Shown: positions 10,232 to 20,780 of the stretch, in pieces
Position numbering within the stretch: the stretch's first letter is position 1
Layout of the letters: every line of letters starts with the position of its first letter
NCBI GenBank assembly: GCA_030737875.1
Contig: CM060926.1
Location: 164,683,579-164,747,578 of the forward strand
Origin: Allium sativum
Taxonomy: Eukaryota > Streptophyta > Magnoliopsida > Asparagales > Amaryllidaceae
Reading direction: 5' to 3'
Length of the DNA stretch: 64,000 nt
Position numbers and translations under genes: made by a program
The notes under the pieces: generated by a model
What the model was told of the DNA's origin: nothing
Seen by the model: the letters and a program-made list of their open reading frames with translations, nothing else
The model's database searches: none

Positions 10232-12108
10232 TGTTACACCCGCATTTTTAAATATTTAAATAATTACAATAATTATAAATAGTAAAAATAGACATGTTTG
10301 GAATTGTCAAAATTTGGCCTCGAAACTTATACCATTGTGTTCATGGAGATTTTCCAGTTAATTTACATAAATAATGTGTTCCAAAAACAATTCGCATGGA
10401 AAAATTATTGGTGTTCGAAGTTTCGTGTCAGAAAATAACTACATGTATAAACAAACACTGTGTAAATTTTATTTTAATAGTATAAAATGTACGAATTTCA
10501 TAAATAGTGCATGTTTGAATTTGAAAACTTGAACAAGCATAATAAATGAGAATAAAATAAGAAGTTAACATTATGTAAATATAACATTGAAAAGATATAC
10601 ATGGAATTAATTAAAAATGTTAACGTTATAAAATAATTAATGGTGGTTTATTAAAGGCTAATGTTATTTAAGCAATTAATAAATGTAACATAACGTTACA
10701 AAAGAATTAATTCACGAAAGATAACGCACGTGTAAATGTACATTCATATATTTATTTTAGATAAATATATCCATGCATTAATTCCAAAAATAATGTGCAT
10801 ATGAATTTGAAAATAAAAGCATGTCAGAAACAGAATTAAATCTATAATTTAGGGAAACTAATTTTCGTTTTTAATCAATGTTTGAATTTTAGAAACACAA
10901 AATTTAATACAATTAGAGACACATCATAAATACGCGTATAAAATCCGTGTGGATTGACCATAGTATAGGTCAGGTTGATCCGTGGGCCAACCCATAAAAG
11001 GGTCGGGTCAACGCGAACACACTAACTTAGCGTGCTTATTTCTGACGTGGATGGCTAAATTTTAACCTATTTTCATCGAATGGACGACGTTGTTTTAGAC
11101 ATCTATAAATAAACGTGCATGGCTAGCCTCTAAACTAATATTTTTTCGAGTGGGCGCAGAAGCTCTGCCATTTCCTTTCTCCAATTCTTCAGAAATAAAA
11201 TATATTAGATTTTGGTTTTCTGATTCAAGACCTGGAGTAGAAACCCTAGACTTATGAAATAGATGTCCAGATTTTGCTGTCCGTATGAGAAAAGTTTGAC
11301 AGATCTAGTTTTCAGTTAGTTTAATTTGTTTTTTTATAGACCCAGATCTATAAATCCATGAAAATTTCGGTTTGTAGATCCAAATAGAATTCCAAAAGGG
11401 AAAAGTTATGGATAATGAAACTGGAATTAAATCAATTCTAAAACTTAAAGTATTTTTTTCCTAAGTGAGTGGATTTAAGTTACGTATCTTTCAAATATCG
11501 GTGTATAACATCATCTAATTCCTATTATAATCAGTTAAGTTTGATACAGTCAAACGCAAATTATTAGCAGTAACTCTTTATATAGATTTCTTGTATTGAA
11601 ACTATAAATATTGGAAAAAGTGTACTTATATGTAAAATGTTATTCTTTTGGTAAATGGAAATTAAATTAATACATCATAGTGGATTTAAAGAATTGTAAA
11701 GAAAAAAGTTTTAACCTTGAAATATTGTAAAATTACAGTAAACATGTTAAGGTTGAGATTGGAATGCAAAAGTGGAATTCAATGTATAAATTAAATTGGA
11801 ATTTAGAACTATCTTATTTAGTTATTTATGAATAAGAGATATATTTCCATAATTTATTTCTGTAAGAAAGATGGTAAATGTAACCACAAGAATTAAAGTG
11901 AAAGAAAAAGGGAAATAATGTAAAATATGGATGTAGTAGTATTTTGCACTATTTAGTAATTTGGAAACAAATAAAAGAAGTACCATGCAGTTACGAGTTA
12001 CTATCTGTAGGATTTTATATTAATATGGAAATAAATTCAGTATAGCTTCTACAACCAACCAAATGGAATCAGTTTAACTTCCTAAAAATAGACCTTACTA
12101 AAAAGATT
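10232..12108 (+). repeat. Probable LTR fragment X (5' part), interrupted by element B
   Basis: It starts TGTTACACCCGC, an LTR-like TG end similar to other chromovirus LTRs here. It has no coding capacity, and it carries a TATA-like box at 11104-11111 followed by a CT-rich leader (ccatttcctttctcc) and aaaccctaga. It stops exactly where B's LTR begins at 12109, so its other end should reappear beyond B, outside the window. Family assignment is inference only; it could also be a solo LTR. Confidence 0.4.
11104..11111 (+). promoter_or_regulatory. TATA-like box in LTR X
   Basis: TATAAATA, preceded by a moderately GC-rich block (10950-11040) and followed within 60 bp by a pyrimidine-rich leader. 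It is placed about 870 bp into X, similar to the TATA position in the giant LTRs of C and F. Confidence 0.4.
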
Positions 12109-13472
12109 TGTAACACCCCACGTCCATTAATGTCACTCGCAAAGGGAATGCATTAACTTCCATGGAGCATTTTAAGTGAATATAGAACAGAAAATCACAA
12201 CAAGACAGATATAAAGCAGTACTTGAAAATTTAAAACTTTATTTATTGCAGCAGAAGGTAAATATGTTTGGTTACATCATCAAAAACCATAAACCAGAGT
12301 CAAGTACATAATATCCATCTTGATAAAATAAAGTACATAATCCCACTACTACAAATAGCCATAAAGAAAATGATAAGCTGGACTTTACTTCAGCGGTCCA
12401 AGCTTTTCCAAAAGAGAGAGATAAAGCAATCCGACCAAACTCCACTAGTGCTAGGTCCACCCTGAGAACCTAGGGGGAAAAGAGATGGAAACAGAGGGGG
12501 ATCAGACATAAAGTGTGGCGAGTGCGATAACTTTAACAATACAATTATCAAAATAACTAGGCTAAGGCATAAGCTGGAAAATAAGGAAATAACTGTGAAC
12601 AATTGGGTATGGTAGAGCAAATAAAGGAAATAAGATGAACAAATATACGTTAAAGGCACACCTAATTACTAAAGAATAATTACTACACTGCACCACCACC
12701 ACCAGTCACCCTAAAAGTTGATCCTGCCTACTGAATATAAGTGAATATAATAGTGGTAATTTCATGTACCCCTAGCTGCTGTCATAGGTGCCGCCTGCTC
12801 CTATCTCCACTAGTGGTACCCACTACCTTTGCCATACTAATTACAATACTCATAATATGGTAGATGTACTCCTAGCTACTGTCATAGGTGCCGCCTGCTC
12901 CTATCTCCGCTGGTCGTACCCACTACCTTCCCCATTCGATCGGCTCCCTAACTCGTAGATACCCGTGCTGGCCCCACAGTGGGGTGTATCACTCCCCAAA
13001 GTGGCAACCCAATACCACCAACAATGCACGGCTTATACCTACACGATGCAACAACGTCTTATCTACCAGCCCGAGCCCACACACGAACATGAACCCGTTG
13101 GACTTGCGTTGCCACCGCTAACCCGTTTTGGCCTCTTACAGTCAAGCCCAGTAAGCGTGTCCCGTCCTCGACTTGGGTCGAGCTCACAAAGATACTTGTG
13201 GGTTACTGGTTGAAATGGGCCCCCATTACTTGACACAAGCTATCCACCTAAGCTTGGTCCCTTCTAGTACATCCCACTTAACCCTCTTCTTAGTCATATT
13301 CACTTAAATGTTTCAATTTTTGGTTAAGTGTTTCTAATCGTATTTCAAATGCCACCCAAGGTACCCACTAGATTCCACATGCCACCCAAGGCACCCACTT
13401 AACCCCCTCATGTCCCACTACATGTTTATCTGGTTAAGTGTTTCTTAATTCATTAAGACCGTAACCTTATAA

Positions 13473-13690
13473 AGACCTCTCACATTAGACTGGCATTTGT
13501 GGCAGTTGGATTTGCCGGGCGGGTCCGGGCAGTCTTACACCACAAAAGAGCCTAACCTCGTGTCTTTAAAACTGTTACGCATTTATTTTATGCCTAAGAC
13601 CTCCCACATTAGACTGGCATTTGTGGCAGCTGGATTTGCCGGGCGGGTCCGGGCAGTCTTGCACCACAAAAGAGCCTAACCTCGTGCCTT
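13473..13690. repeat. Tandem duplication inside LTR B (period 124 bp)
   Basis: Two ~94-bp copies starting at 13473 and 13597 share cattagactggcatttgtgg and a GC-rich core gccgggcgggtccgggca. The same pair is at 34720-34937 in the other LTR, so the duplication predates this insertion of B. Confidence 0.85.
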
Positions 13691-14472
13691 AGACGATTAA
13701 TTACACCTAATTAATCATCCCCCAATTTGAATTAATTTCCCTATTCAAATTATCAATCAATTTCAAATTTAATGATGTCCATAATTGACTCAATTATGTC
13801 CATCTATTTATGGTATGCAAAATCATACCAATTTCATCACAAATTTATTATCTGCCATTAAAGGCATTTTATGCCAAATTCTCAATATTAAATCTTTTAA
13901 TATTATCCCCTTACCCCACGTTGTACGTTCGTTCGTTTAACGTAAAATATACGTTAGACTCGAATAGTCTAACTCATAGAATAAAGAGAAAACATCACAA
14001 CATACATATAACTAAAAATAGATCTAAACATAAGGGGTGAACTTGCATGTGTGAATGATGTTCTACATCTAAAACTTGCATAGGCCAAAGTTACAACTTG
14101 CATAAAACTACATATGTCATAGATCCAAATTTAAAGGTGTAAACTTGTTTAGGTAATGGTCACAACTTACATAAATCATGCATGTCATAGATCCACATCT
14201 AAAGGGGTAAACTTGCATAGGCAATAACCACAAACTTGCATAACATGATTCATATTCCAAACTCATATATTTATATAAACTTGCATATGTGATTTATGCA
14301 ATGTAACAATGGTGTAAACTTTCCTCTAAACATGTAAATTAAGATCTACATGTAAAATAGCACATTAAATTGTGTATAGTCTGCATTCATACTTACATAT
14401 AAATTACACCTGTCCCATCCTAAATTTTAAATCCAAACTTACATATAAATAGATGTCATGAAACATGTAAGG

Positions 14473-14477
14473 TTATA
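14473..14477. repeat. Target site duplication TTATA, left of element C
   Basis: TTATA precedes C's first base and recurs at 28732-28736 after its last base. The uninterrupted site ggTTATAtatgatcc is seen at 35718-35732 in B's other LTR, proving the insertion. Confidence 0.95.
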
Positions 14478-14892
14478 TGTAACAACCCGGAAAATCTGGG
14501 CCAGTTTGAAAATTTTATTTTGGCAATTTTAGCGAATTTTGATTATTTAAAATGAATTATTTTAAATAATATCGACAATAAATTTATTTTGAATATAATT
14601 CGAACGTATATATTATACGCGTCGTCGTTAGAATATAAATAATTATATATAATTATAAATAGAATTGAAAATGGCGCGGTAGTTCGATAATTCGATTTCA
14701 AACTTCAATTGAATGTACCGGGTGCAAAACAATCCGGATTTTAGTGAAACCAAAAATAATGGAATCTAATAGTGAATATCTTTCCAACGAATCCGAAAAA
14801 TCAAGATTTCATATCGGGAATCAAAAGATATGTCCAGTTGAAAATTCTGAATAGTCGCTATGGAATTCAGGCCCTTAAAAATGGACATTTTG

Positions 14893-15170
14893 CAAACGAC
14901 CTCGGATTTCGACGAAACCAGTTTTGTTGGGTCCGTGATGTTAAGTTATTGCTAGGTTTCAAATTTCATAATTTTTCGAATCAATATGTGAGCGTGGCAA
15001 AGGAAAACGTGTTTTGACCATTTCAGTTGTTTTTAATCGACTGGAAATTGGCCATTTTTCTAACGGTCTCAGAATTTGACGAAACTAGTTTTGTTAGGAC
15101 CGTATCGTCAATACGAAGCTAGAAAATATTTTTCGAAAATTTTTCGAGTCAGTATGTGGCCCCGGTAATT
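14893..15170 (+). repeat. Degenerate ~130-bp repeats in the U3 part of LTR C
   Basis: Two units share the pattern 'acg-ctc-g-attt-gacgaaac-agttttgttgg', then a gtccgt or accgta block, then aatttttcga and tatgtg. Two or three related units sit at 52260-52690 in element F. They lie just upstream of the TATA-like box, so they are candidate U3 regulatory repeats. The right LTR copy is at about 22534-22811. Confidence 0.6.
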
Positions 15171-15375
15171 TGAAATGTGCGTTTAAAATTCAATATAGTG
15201 ATTTAAATGTAAATTTAATGGAAACTGATTCAAACAGTCGAATCAGCCCGCGATACATATCCCATTGTGTTCGGAATGGGGGTAAAATGCTAGGGGCGAC
15301 GGGCGTTGGGTCTCGATTGGGGTTCGTAAATTAAAACAAGTAAGGAACGAATTAAATATTATAATATTATTAAAA

Positions 15376-15383
15376 TATATAAA
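15376..15383 (+). promoter_or_regulatory. TATA-like box in LTR C
   Basis: TATATAAA about 900 bp into the LTR, followed by cctttcctccctcc and the GC-rich leader. The copy in the right LTR is at 23017-23024. Element F has TATAAATA at the equivalent position. Confidence 0.5.
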
Positions 15384-15449
15384 TTCCTTTAAAACCTTTC
15401 CTCCCTCCATTCAGACAAAACGAAATAAAAAAAAAAAAAAGAAAAGGTC

Positions 15450-15715
15450 GATGCGCTCGGAACCCTAGCCGCCACCACTCGTCGCCGCCTCTGGCACCTT
15501 CGCCGCCGCCTCCCCAACGTCGCCCTCTAACCCCACCGCCCTGCCCTCTCTCTCTCCTCCTCCTGAAATCCCCCCCCCGCAGTTCCGCCGCAACCCTGAA
15601 CACCCATCGCCCTCCCTCCATGAACGCGCCACCCCCACCCCGCATCCCCTCCGCCACGAGCCCCTTCCCCCTTCCACTGACGAACAGGCACAGCCCCCCC
15701 CCCCCCCCCGCTGTA
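15450..15715 (+). other. GC-rich leader segment ending in a possible splice donor (LTR C)
   Basis: About 265 bp of GC-rich, pyrimidine-rich sequence in an otherwise AT-rich LTR, ending in a long poly(C) tract and then ctGTAAGT at 15711-15718, a good match to a plant 5' splice site. Minus-strand open frames here are glycine/arginine-rich low-complexity and run antisense to the element, so I do not treat them as genes. The right copy is about 23092-23358. Confidence 0.5.
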
Positions 15716-16065
15716 AGTTAATTTAAGTTTTATTTTATTTTTTATTTTTTTTGCTTTACTTTCTTTATCGTTTATTATGTGATTTACGTTCCAAAAAAAA
15801 AAAACTGATTTTATTTTAATTTTAAGATTAAAGAAAAAGGTTTAAATTGAATTTGAAAAAGGATTTTTTTTTTAAAAAAAAAAAAAAACTGATTTTATTT
15901 TATAAAGAAAAAGATTAGAAAAGATCAGATTTTTAGAATGGTTCATAAAGATCGGATTTTTATACGGGAAAGGCAAAGTTAAAGATTTGATTTTTAGCGA
16001 TAAAAAGATTTGATTTTTTTTTTTTTAGATTAGAGGAAAAGGAAATGATTTTTATTTTTAACTTT

Positions 16066-16637
16066 GAACTAAAAATTCGATTTTTATATATTGAACTTTG
16101 AACTAAAAATTCGATTTTTATATATTGAACTTTGAAATAAAAATTCGATTTTTATATATTGAACTTTGAAATAAAAATTCGATTTTTATATATTGAACTT
16201 TGAAATAAAAATTCGATTTTTATATATTGAACTTTGAAATAAAAATTCGATTTTTATATATTGAACTTTGAAATAAAAATTCGATTTTTATATATTGAAC
16301 TAAATAAAAATTCGATTTTTATATATTGAACTTCGAAATAAAAATTCGATTTTTATATATTGAACTTCGAACTAAAAATTCGATTTTTATATATTGAACT
16401 TCGAACTAAAAATTCGATTTTTATATATTGAACTTCGAACTAAAAATTCGATTTTTATATATTGAACTTCGAACTAAAAATTTGATTTTTATATATTAGA
16501 CTTCGAAATAAAAAATTTGATTTTTATATATTAGACTTCGAAATAAAAATTCGATTTTTATATATTGGACTTCGAAATAAAAATTCGATTTTTATATATT
16601 GAACTTTGAAGTAAAAATTCGATTTTTATATATATAG
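16066..16637. repeat. 34-bp tandem array in 5' LTR of C
   Basis: About 16 units built on ttcgatttttatatattgaa followed by cttygaamtaaaaa. Units drift gradually along the array (ctttgaaat, then cttcgaact, then cttcgaaat), with one shortened unit near 16300. An identical array is at 23709-24281, and a shorter related one is in element E. Confidence 0.92.
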
Positions 16638-17657
16638 TGACTACGGGCAACGAAGATGACGAAGAGGCGATAACGAGGAAGACTTCTGCAGATGAAGAGC
16701 CGTGGAGCTAGGATAGCTATATGTGAGAATTTCTCACCTTTCTATTTTATTTCTAGTTATATATATATACTAGGATGCAGACGGTGCTTAGTAGCACCCG
16801 ACACAATCGTCCACAGACCATGGACTTGTTTGTTTGATTGTTTGGTGATTGATTGCGATATTGGTTTGAATGTGGTTTGTGGTGTGAAAAATCGAATCGA
16901 TAAATTGGTTAGGATTAGACGTGCGCCGTTATAAGGCGAAGGAGTAAGGCTAGGTTAGATCCTTACTTCAAAGTTTGTGGTTTGCATAACGAATTGATTT
17001 GATTGATGTGTGAATGGCGTGGGCCTTCACTAGACCGGGGATAAGGCTAGGCCTTGTCCCGTTTCTAGTATCGTGCCGTTATGCCGCCGAAATTTTCTAA
17101 AATAAGTTAGAAAAAAATAAAAATAGCATTTTATTTAACGAATGAACTGAATAGAAATTCATATGTTAAAATAAAATGTGTTATCGTTAAAAATATAATT
17201 TTAACGTGAATGTGAATAAATAAATATTCATTTACAAACCAGACGGTTTGTTTATGTACACCTATTTGAATGACGTTGATTGGGTCGATAAATTTTACAC
17301 ATCGCCTAACTGCACAAATAAAATATGTGTTTGATTGTTTGAAACCCCACACGGGTGTTAGGATGAAATTTGAGTTCACTCATCCTGATTGATTAAATAT
17401 GTCGATCGATTGATTGACAAGCTGCTATAAGCGTTAAATGTCTATATTTGATGCTTATACAGTGTAGTGCACTTTGGTTGATGATTGATTATTCATCGTT
17501 GTTGATATATACATGTGTTGTAGAAAATCCATATAATTAACATTATATGGTAATTGATTGGGCCTCATTCCAGTTTCAAAAAAAAAAAAAAAAAAAAAAG
17601 AAATATTTGAAATAGAATATTTGAAAATAGAAATCTGTGAAGCCGTGAGGATTAGAT

Positions 17658-17673
17658 TGACGCCATTTTGACG
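17658..17673 (+). promoter_or_regulatory. Paired TGACG motif (as-1-like) in LTR C
   Basis: TGACG occurs twice with starts 11 bp apart. The pair is conserved in element E on its sense strand (about 42071-42086 and 49868-49883). Plant as-1 elements have two TGACG boxes about 12 bp apart and bind TGA bZIP factors. It lies far downstream of the TATA-like box, so the role is uncertain. Confidence 0.3.
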
Positions 17674-17744
17674 TGAACGATATTTATATCGATTTTATTC
17701 ATTTTAAAATGAATATTGAAAAGTGATTTCGAAATCGAATATTT

Positions 17745-17890
17745 TAAAATGAATTGAATTGAAAACGATTTCGAAATGAATTGAATTGAAAACGATTTCG
17801 AAATGAATTGAATTGAAAACGATTTCGAAATGAATTGAATTGAAAACGATTTCGAAATGAATTGAATTGAAAACGAATTCAAATTGAATT
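17745..17890. repeat. 26-bp minisatellite in 5' LTR of C
   Basis: About five units of gaattgaattgaaaacgatttcgaaat-type sequence. The open frame across it on the minus strand is just the repeat translated. The copy in the right LTR is at 25388-25533; element E has a much expanded relative. Confidence 0.9.
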
Positions 17891-18780
17891 GAAAGCGAAG
17901 TGAAATAAATTCAAATTGAATTGAAATTTGAATTGAATAGAAATGGATTTTAAAACGAATTTATAAAGAAGAATTCAATTTTGATTTGAATTGAAATGGA
18001 AGTTGAAAATGTTTTTGAAACGAATTCAAAACTATTTATATAATTCGTTTTAAATAGAAATCGACGAAATATATATTATATATATTATATATATAATATA
18101 ATGGCCTGAATAGAACGCGCCGCGCCGCGGCAGTTCGCGAATTTCGACCATTTATTTCAAACGGACATTACGGGAGATCCGACCGTCGGATTCTCCTAAA
18201 ACCGGAACCGTTGGGTTCGTATCGAAAAGAGCTTTCTAATGAATGTTAGAAATTTGAAATCTAACGGTTGGATTTGGAATTATGTCCAAATCAAATTCGA
18301 AAAAGGTCGCTGTAAGTGCAGTTCGATGGCCGTTGATGGAAATCGACTGTACGGGCCTTGATAAAATTATTAAAAATAGTAATAATTTGTGTAAAATCAT
18401 AAGAAATGATTTGTGAAAGTTTGGGATGAAAAACTCCATATTTGAAAAGATAAAAATAGATTTTTATCGAAATGAACTAGTTTTGAACTAGAATTATAAT
18501 TCTATTTATTTTTTTAAATAAATAAATTGAATTCGAAAAGGGTTTTAAAAGTAACCAAAATTCCAATGATTGCATTGGGGTGGATTTGAATCGAAATTGT
18601 CTTCGGAATATTTCGATATTGGAATTCGGGATTATACAGGTGTTGTTATGGAAATTTGAAAGATATATATATTTATATCGTTATTTCCAATACGACATTT
18701 GTTAGTCGTAGAATTTGATATTGAATATAAGCCGATATATTTTCTATTCAGAGCCTTGTATTGAATATCGAATGTGATTT

Positions 18781-19237
18781 GGGTTTGTCGTGAATGGTGT
18801 CTTCACTAACACTGTTCTTGAACCCAGCTGAGAAAAGATTAAATCTTTTGATTTAGATTTAATGAAGTGTACCAATTAAATAATATTTAATTGGAATTGA
18901 ATTGATATTGATTTTTGGGTTTATCGTGAACAGTGTTTTAAATAACACTTGTTCTTTAACCCGATAATTAATGAATGTGATTTGGGTTTGTCGTGAATGG
19001 TGTCTTCACTAACACTGTTCTTGAACCCAGCTGAGAAAAGATTAAATCTTTTGATTTAGATTTAATGAAGTGTACCAATTAAATAATATTTAATTGGAAT
19101 TGAATGGATATTGATTTTTGGGTTTATCGTGAACAGTGTTTTAAATAACACTTGTTCTTCAACCCGATAATTAATGGGATGTGACTTTGGGTTTATCGTG
19201 AACCGTGTTTTAAATGACACTGATTCTTTAACCCAGT
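18781..19237 (+). repeat. Tandem ~201-bp duplication carrying five interrupted hairpins (LTR C)
   Basis: Two copies of a ~201-bp unit plus a partial third contain five ~45-bp imperfect inverted repeats with gggtt at one end and aaccc at the other, internal gaa/ttc and gtgt/acac arms, and a variable loop. The right LTR copy is 26424-26880. Element E has three relatives on its sense strand (40364-40620 and 48204-48460). Confidence 0.75.
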
Positions 19238-20100
19238 CACAGATTAAAACTAAGTGGAGTTTTAATGAATCTTTAATTAGATTGAAAAGATCGAGAATGG
19301 AGTATCACCAGTTTTGCTCCAGGCGATAGTTAAATCTTTAATTAGATTTGAATGTGAAATTTAGAAACTAACTGGCGGTTAGCCAAGCAGAATGGTTTTC
19401 TGGATATTGATCTGATGTTGGTTTCGGCCTTCGGGGTTAATATTTGGGGAATTATTCTCTTGATTAATTTACGGTTAGTGACTAATGAATTGGAATGAGG
19501 CGTATGTTGTGTTTGTGTAACACTTATTTAAAATATACGCGAGTTATTCGGAAAGACCGGGTTTATCCCATTCTGAGTAACTGATACGACGATAAGTCGA
19601 AGATGAAGACGATGGTCGAAGACCGGAGGTCTTCACGTCGTTTGGGTAATTACTGATGATCTTGATTGGGCTGTACACCCAAGAAGATGGAAACAGTTAG
19701 TGATCGTCCAGACGTACTTGGAGATCGATGGATATGCGGGGTACTAGGTGCCTCCGGTTTCGTTCAGACCCAGAACGGACTTGTAAATGGACTGTGTGTC
19801 TGACATCGGATTTCATTCTGTGTGACTGATATCGGTTGCATAGGATGGCTTGCCTGTGTGGCATGCTAAGATGCAAATGATCAAGGCTTCTGTTGAAAAG
19901 CAAAGTCTTGTGGTTGATGATCAAAGCACGGCCTTTGTGGCGTAGCTTTGTGTAACGTTTGATTCGCGAGTTTCACACCCGGTATGAATCAAAAACGGGA
20001 GACGGACGTCAGGGAGGGCATGCGTTTCTTTCTAGCTAGAAGTGGCGTCAGTGGTTTTGCACGCCCTGACGAGTTTGACTTATGTGGTTGTTGCTGTTGC

Positions 20101-20110
20101 GAGGCGCCTC
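20101..20110 (+). other. Conserved 10-nt palindrome GAGGCGCCTC (LTR C, left)
   Basis: Fully self-complementary, and present within GAGGCGCCTCGG in every sufficiently complete giant LTR in the window: 27744-27753 (C right), 39167-39176 and 47005-47014 (E), 57485-57494 (F). Flanks differ while this 12-mer does not. Confidence 0.7.
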
Positions 20111-20495
20111 GGTTATATCGGTTTCGGCCGAATGCATTCTGGTCGGCTGACGGACCAGACTTACACCCCATAGGGTGGGGAGACGTAGTGCTCAGGCATA
20201 ATAATCCACTCCGTGTGGACCGGCCCTGAGGATCCATGGGGCAGTTGCGGCTGTTCCTGAGACATGGGCTAGATTGTCTCGAATAGGTTGAGGACTATCT
20301 TTTGCCTCGGTTCATAGACGGAAATCCAATTTCCAAATACGTGACATTTGCGGTTTTAATTGTAATCCTATATATGGCGACATAGTGGGATGGGGCGCTT
20401 ATGCCGCCTATGATTGATACTTATGATTTGAAGTTGTTTTATACACTTATAATAGTATCAAATGATTTGTTTTAAAACGTATCAAGCATCCTTTG

Positions 20496-20780
20496 GCTGT
20501 TATAAGGGAAAACCCTATCCTCGACTGCGTTGCATTGTGTGATGGGACCTGGGTCTTATAACAGCTTCATTTTTCTTTATTTAGCATTGCGCTGTTTGTT
20601 TTATGCACTGGTATTCTTGGGAGGAAACCCGTTCCGTGTTATACGGCGTGGTCCCTTGATTTACCTAATGATTTAAAATAAAGATTAATAACTGTTTTAG
20701 TTCTCACACCAGTCACATGACTGACCTGGAGTTTATTGTTTTAACCTAAACTCTGGGTGCCCTTATTTTCGACACGGGCA
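20496..20780 (+). ncRNA. Predicted structured RNA cassette in the 5' LTR of element C
   Basis: Five predicted stem-loops in 285 nt upstream of the primer site. S1 is an 11-bp perfect stem (GCTGTTATAAG at 20496-20506 with CTTATAACAGC at 20555-20565) enclosing the invariant tgcgttgcattgtgtg at 20526-20541. HP0 is ccgt/acgg at 20634-20646. HP1 is CAGTC-acat-GACTG at 20710-20723. HP2 is a 10-bp stem with two G-U pairs at 20726-20756. HP3 is TGCCC/GGGCA at 20758-20780. Related cassettes in D, E and F carry paired compensating changes. I infer an RNA element in the leader of the genomic transcript. It is not a separate RNA gene as far as I can see, and a DNA cruciform role is not excluded. Confidence 0.6.

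Larger units (their letters stand above)
12109..14477 (-). repeat. 3' LTR of element B, first part (up to insertion of C)
   Basis: Starts TGTAACACCCCACG and matches 33358-35724 nearly base for base. It contains a ~60-bp duplicated segment (about 12767-12830 and 12867-12930), a 124-bp-spaced tandem duplication at 13473-13690, and a block at 12940-13240 related to LTR A. It stops at the TTATA target site, where element C interrupts it. Short open frames in it are non-coding; the same frames recur in the other LTR only because the LTRs are copies. Confidence 0.92.

Noticed and set aside
15370..15657. Gly/Arg-rich minus-strand open frames in the GC-rich part of LTR C
   Set aside because: Antisense to the element, low-complexity, and repeated only because LTRs are copies.
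16066..16637. Regular 34-bp repeats resembling a CRISPR array
   Set aside because: No unique spacers, units are directly adjacent, and the context is a plant LTR.
17658..17673. as-1-like TGACG pair as a strong stress promoter
   Set aside because: Spacing is one base short of the classical element and it lies over 2 kb downstream of the TATA-like box; kept only as a low-confidence motif.
19984..20237. Overlapping 81- and 82-codon frames on both strands, repeated at 27627-27880
   Set aside because: They lie in the conserved structured block, but E and F do not keep the frames open, so conservation is at nucleotide level.
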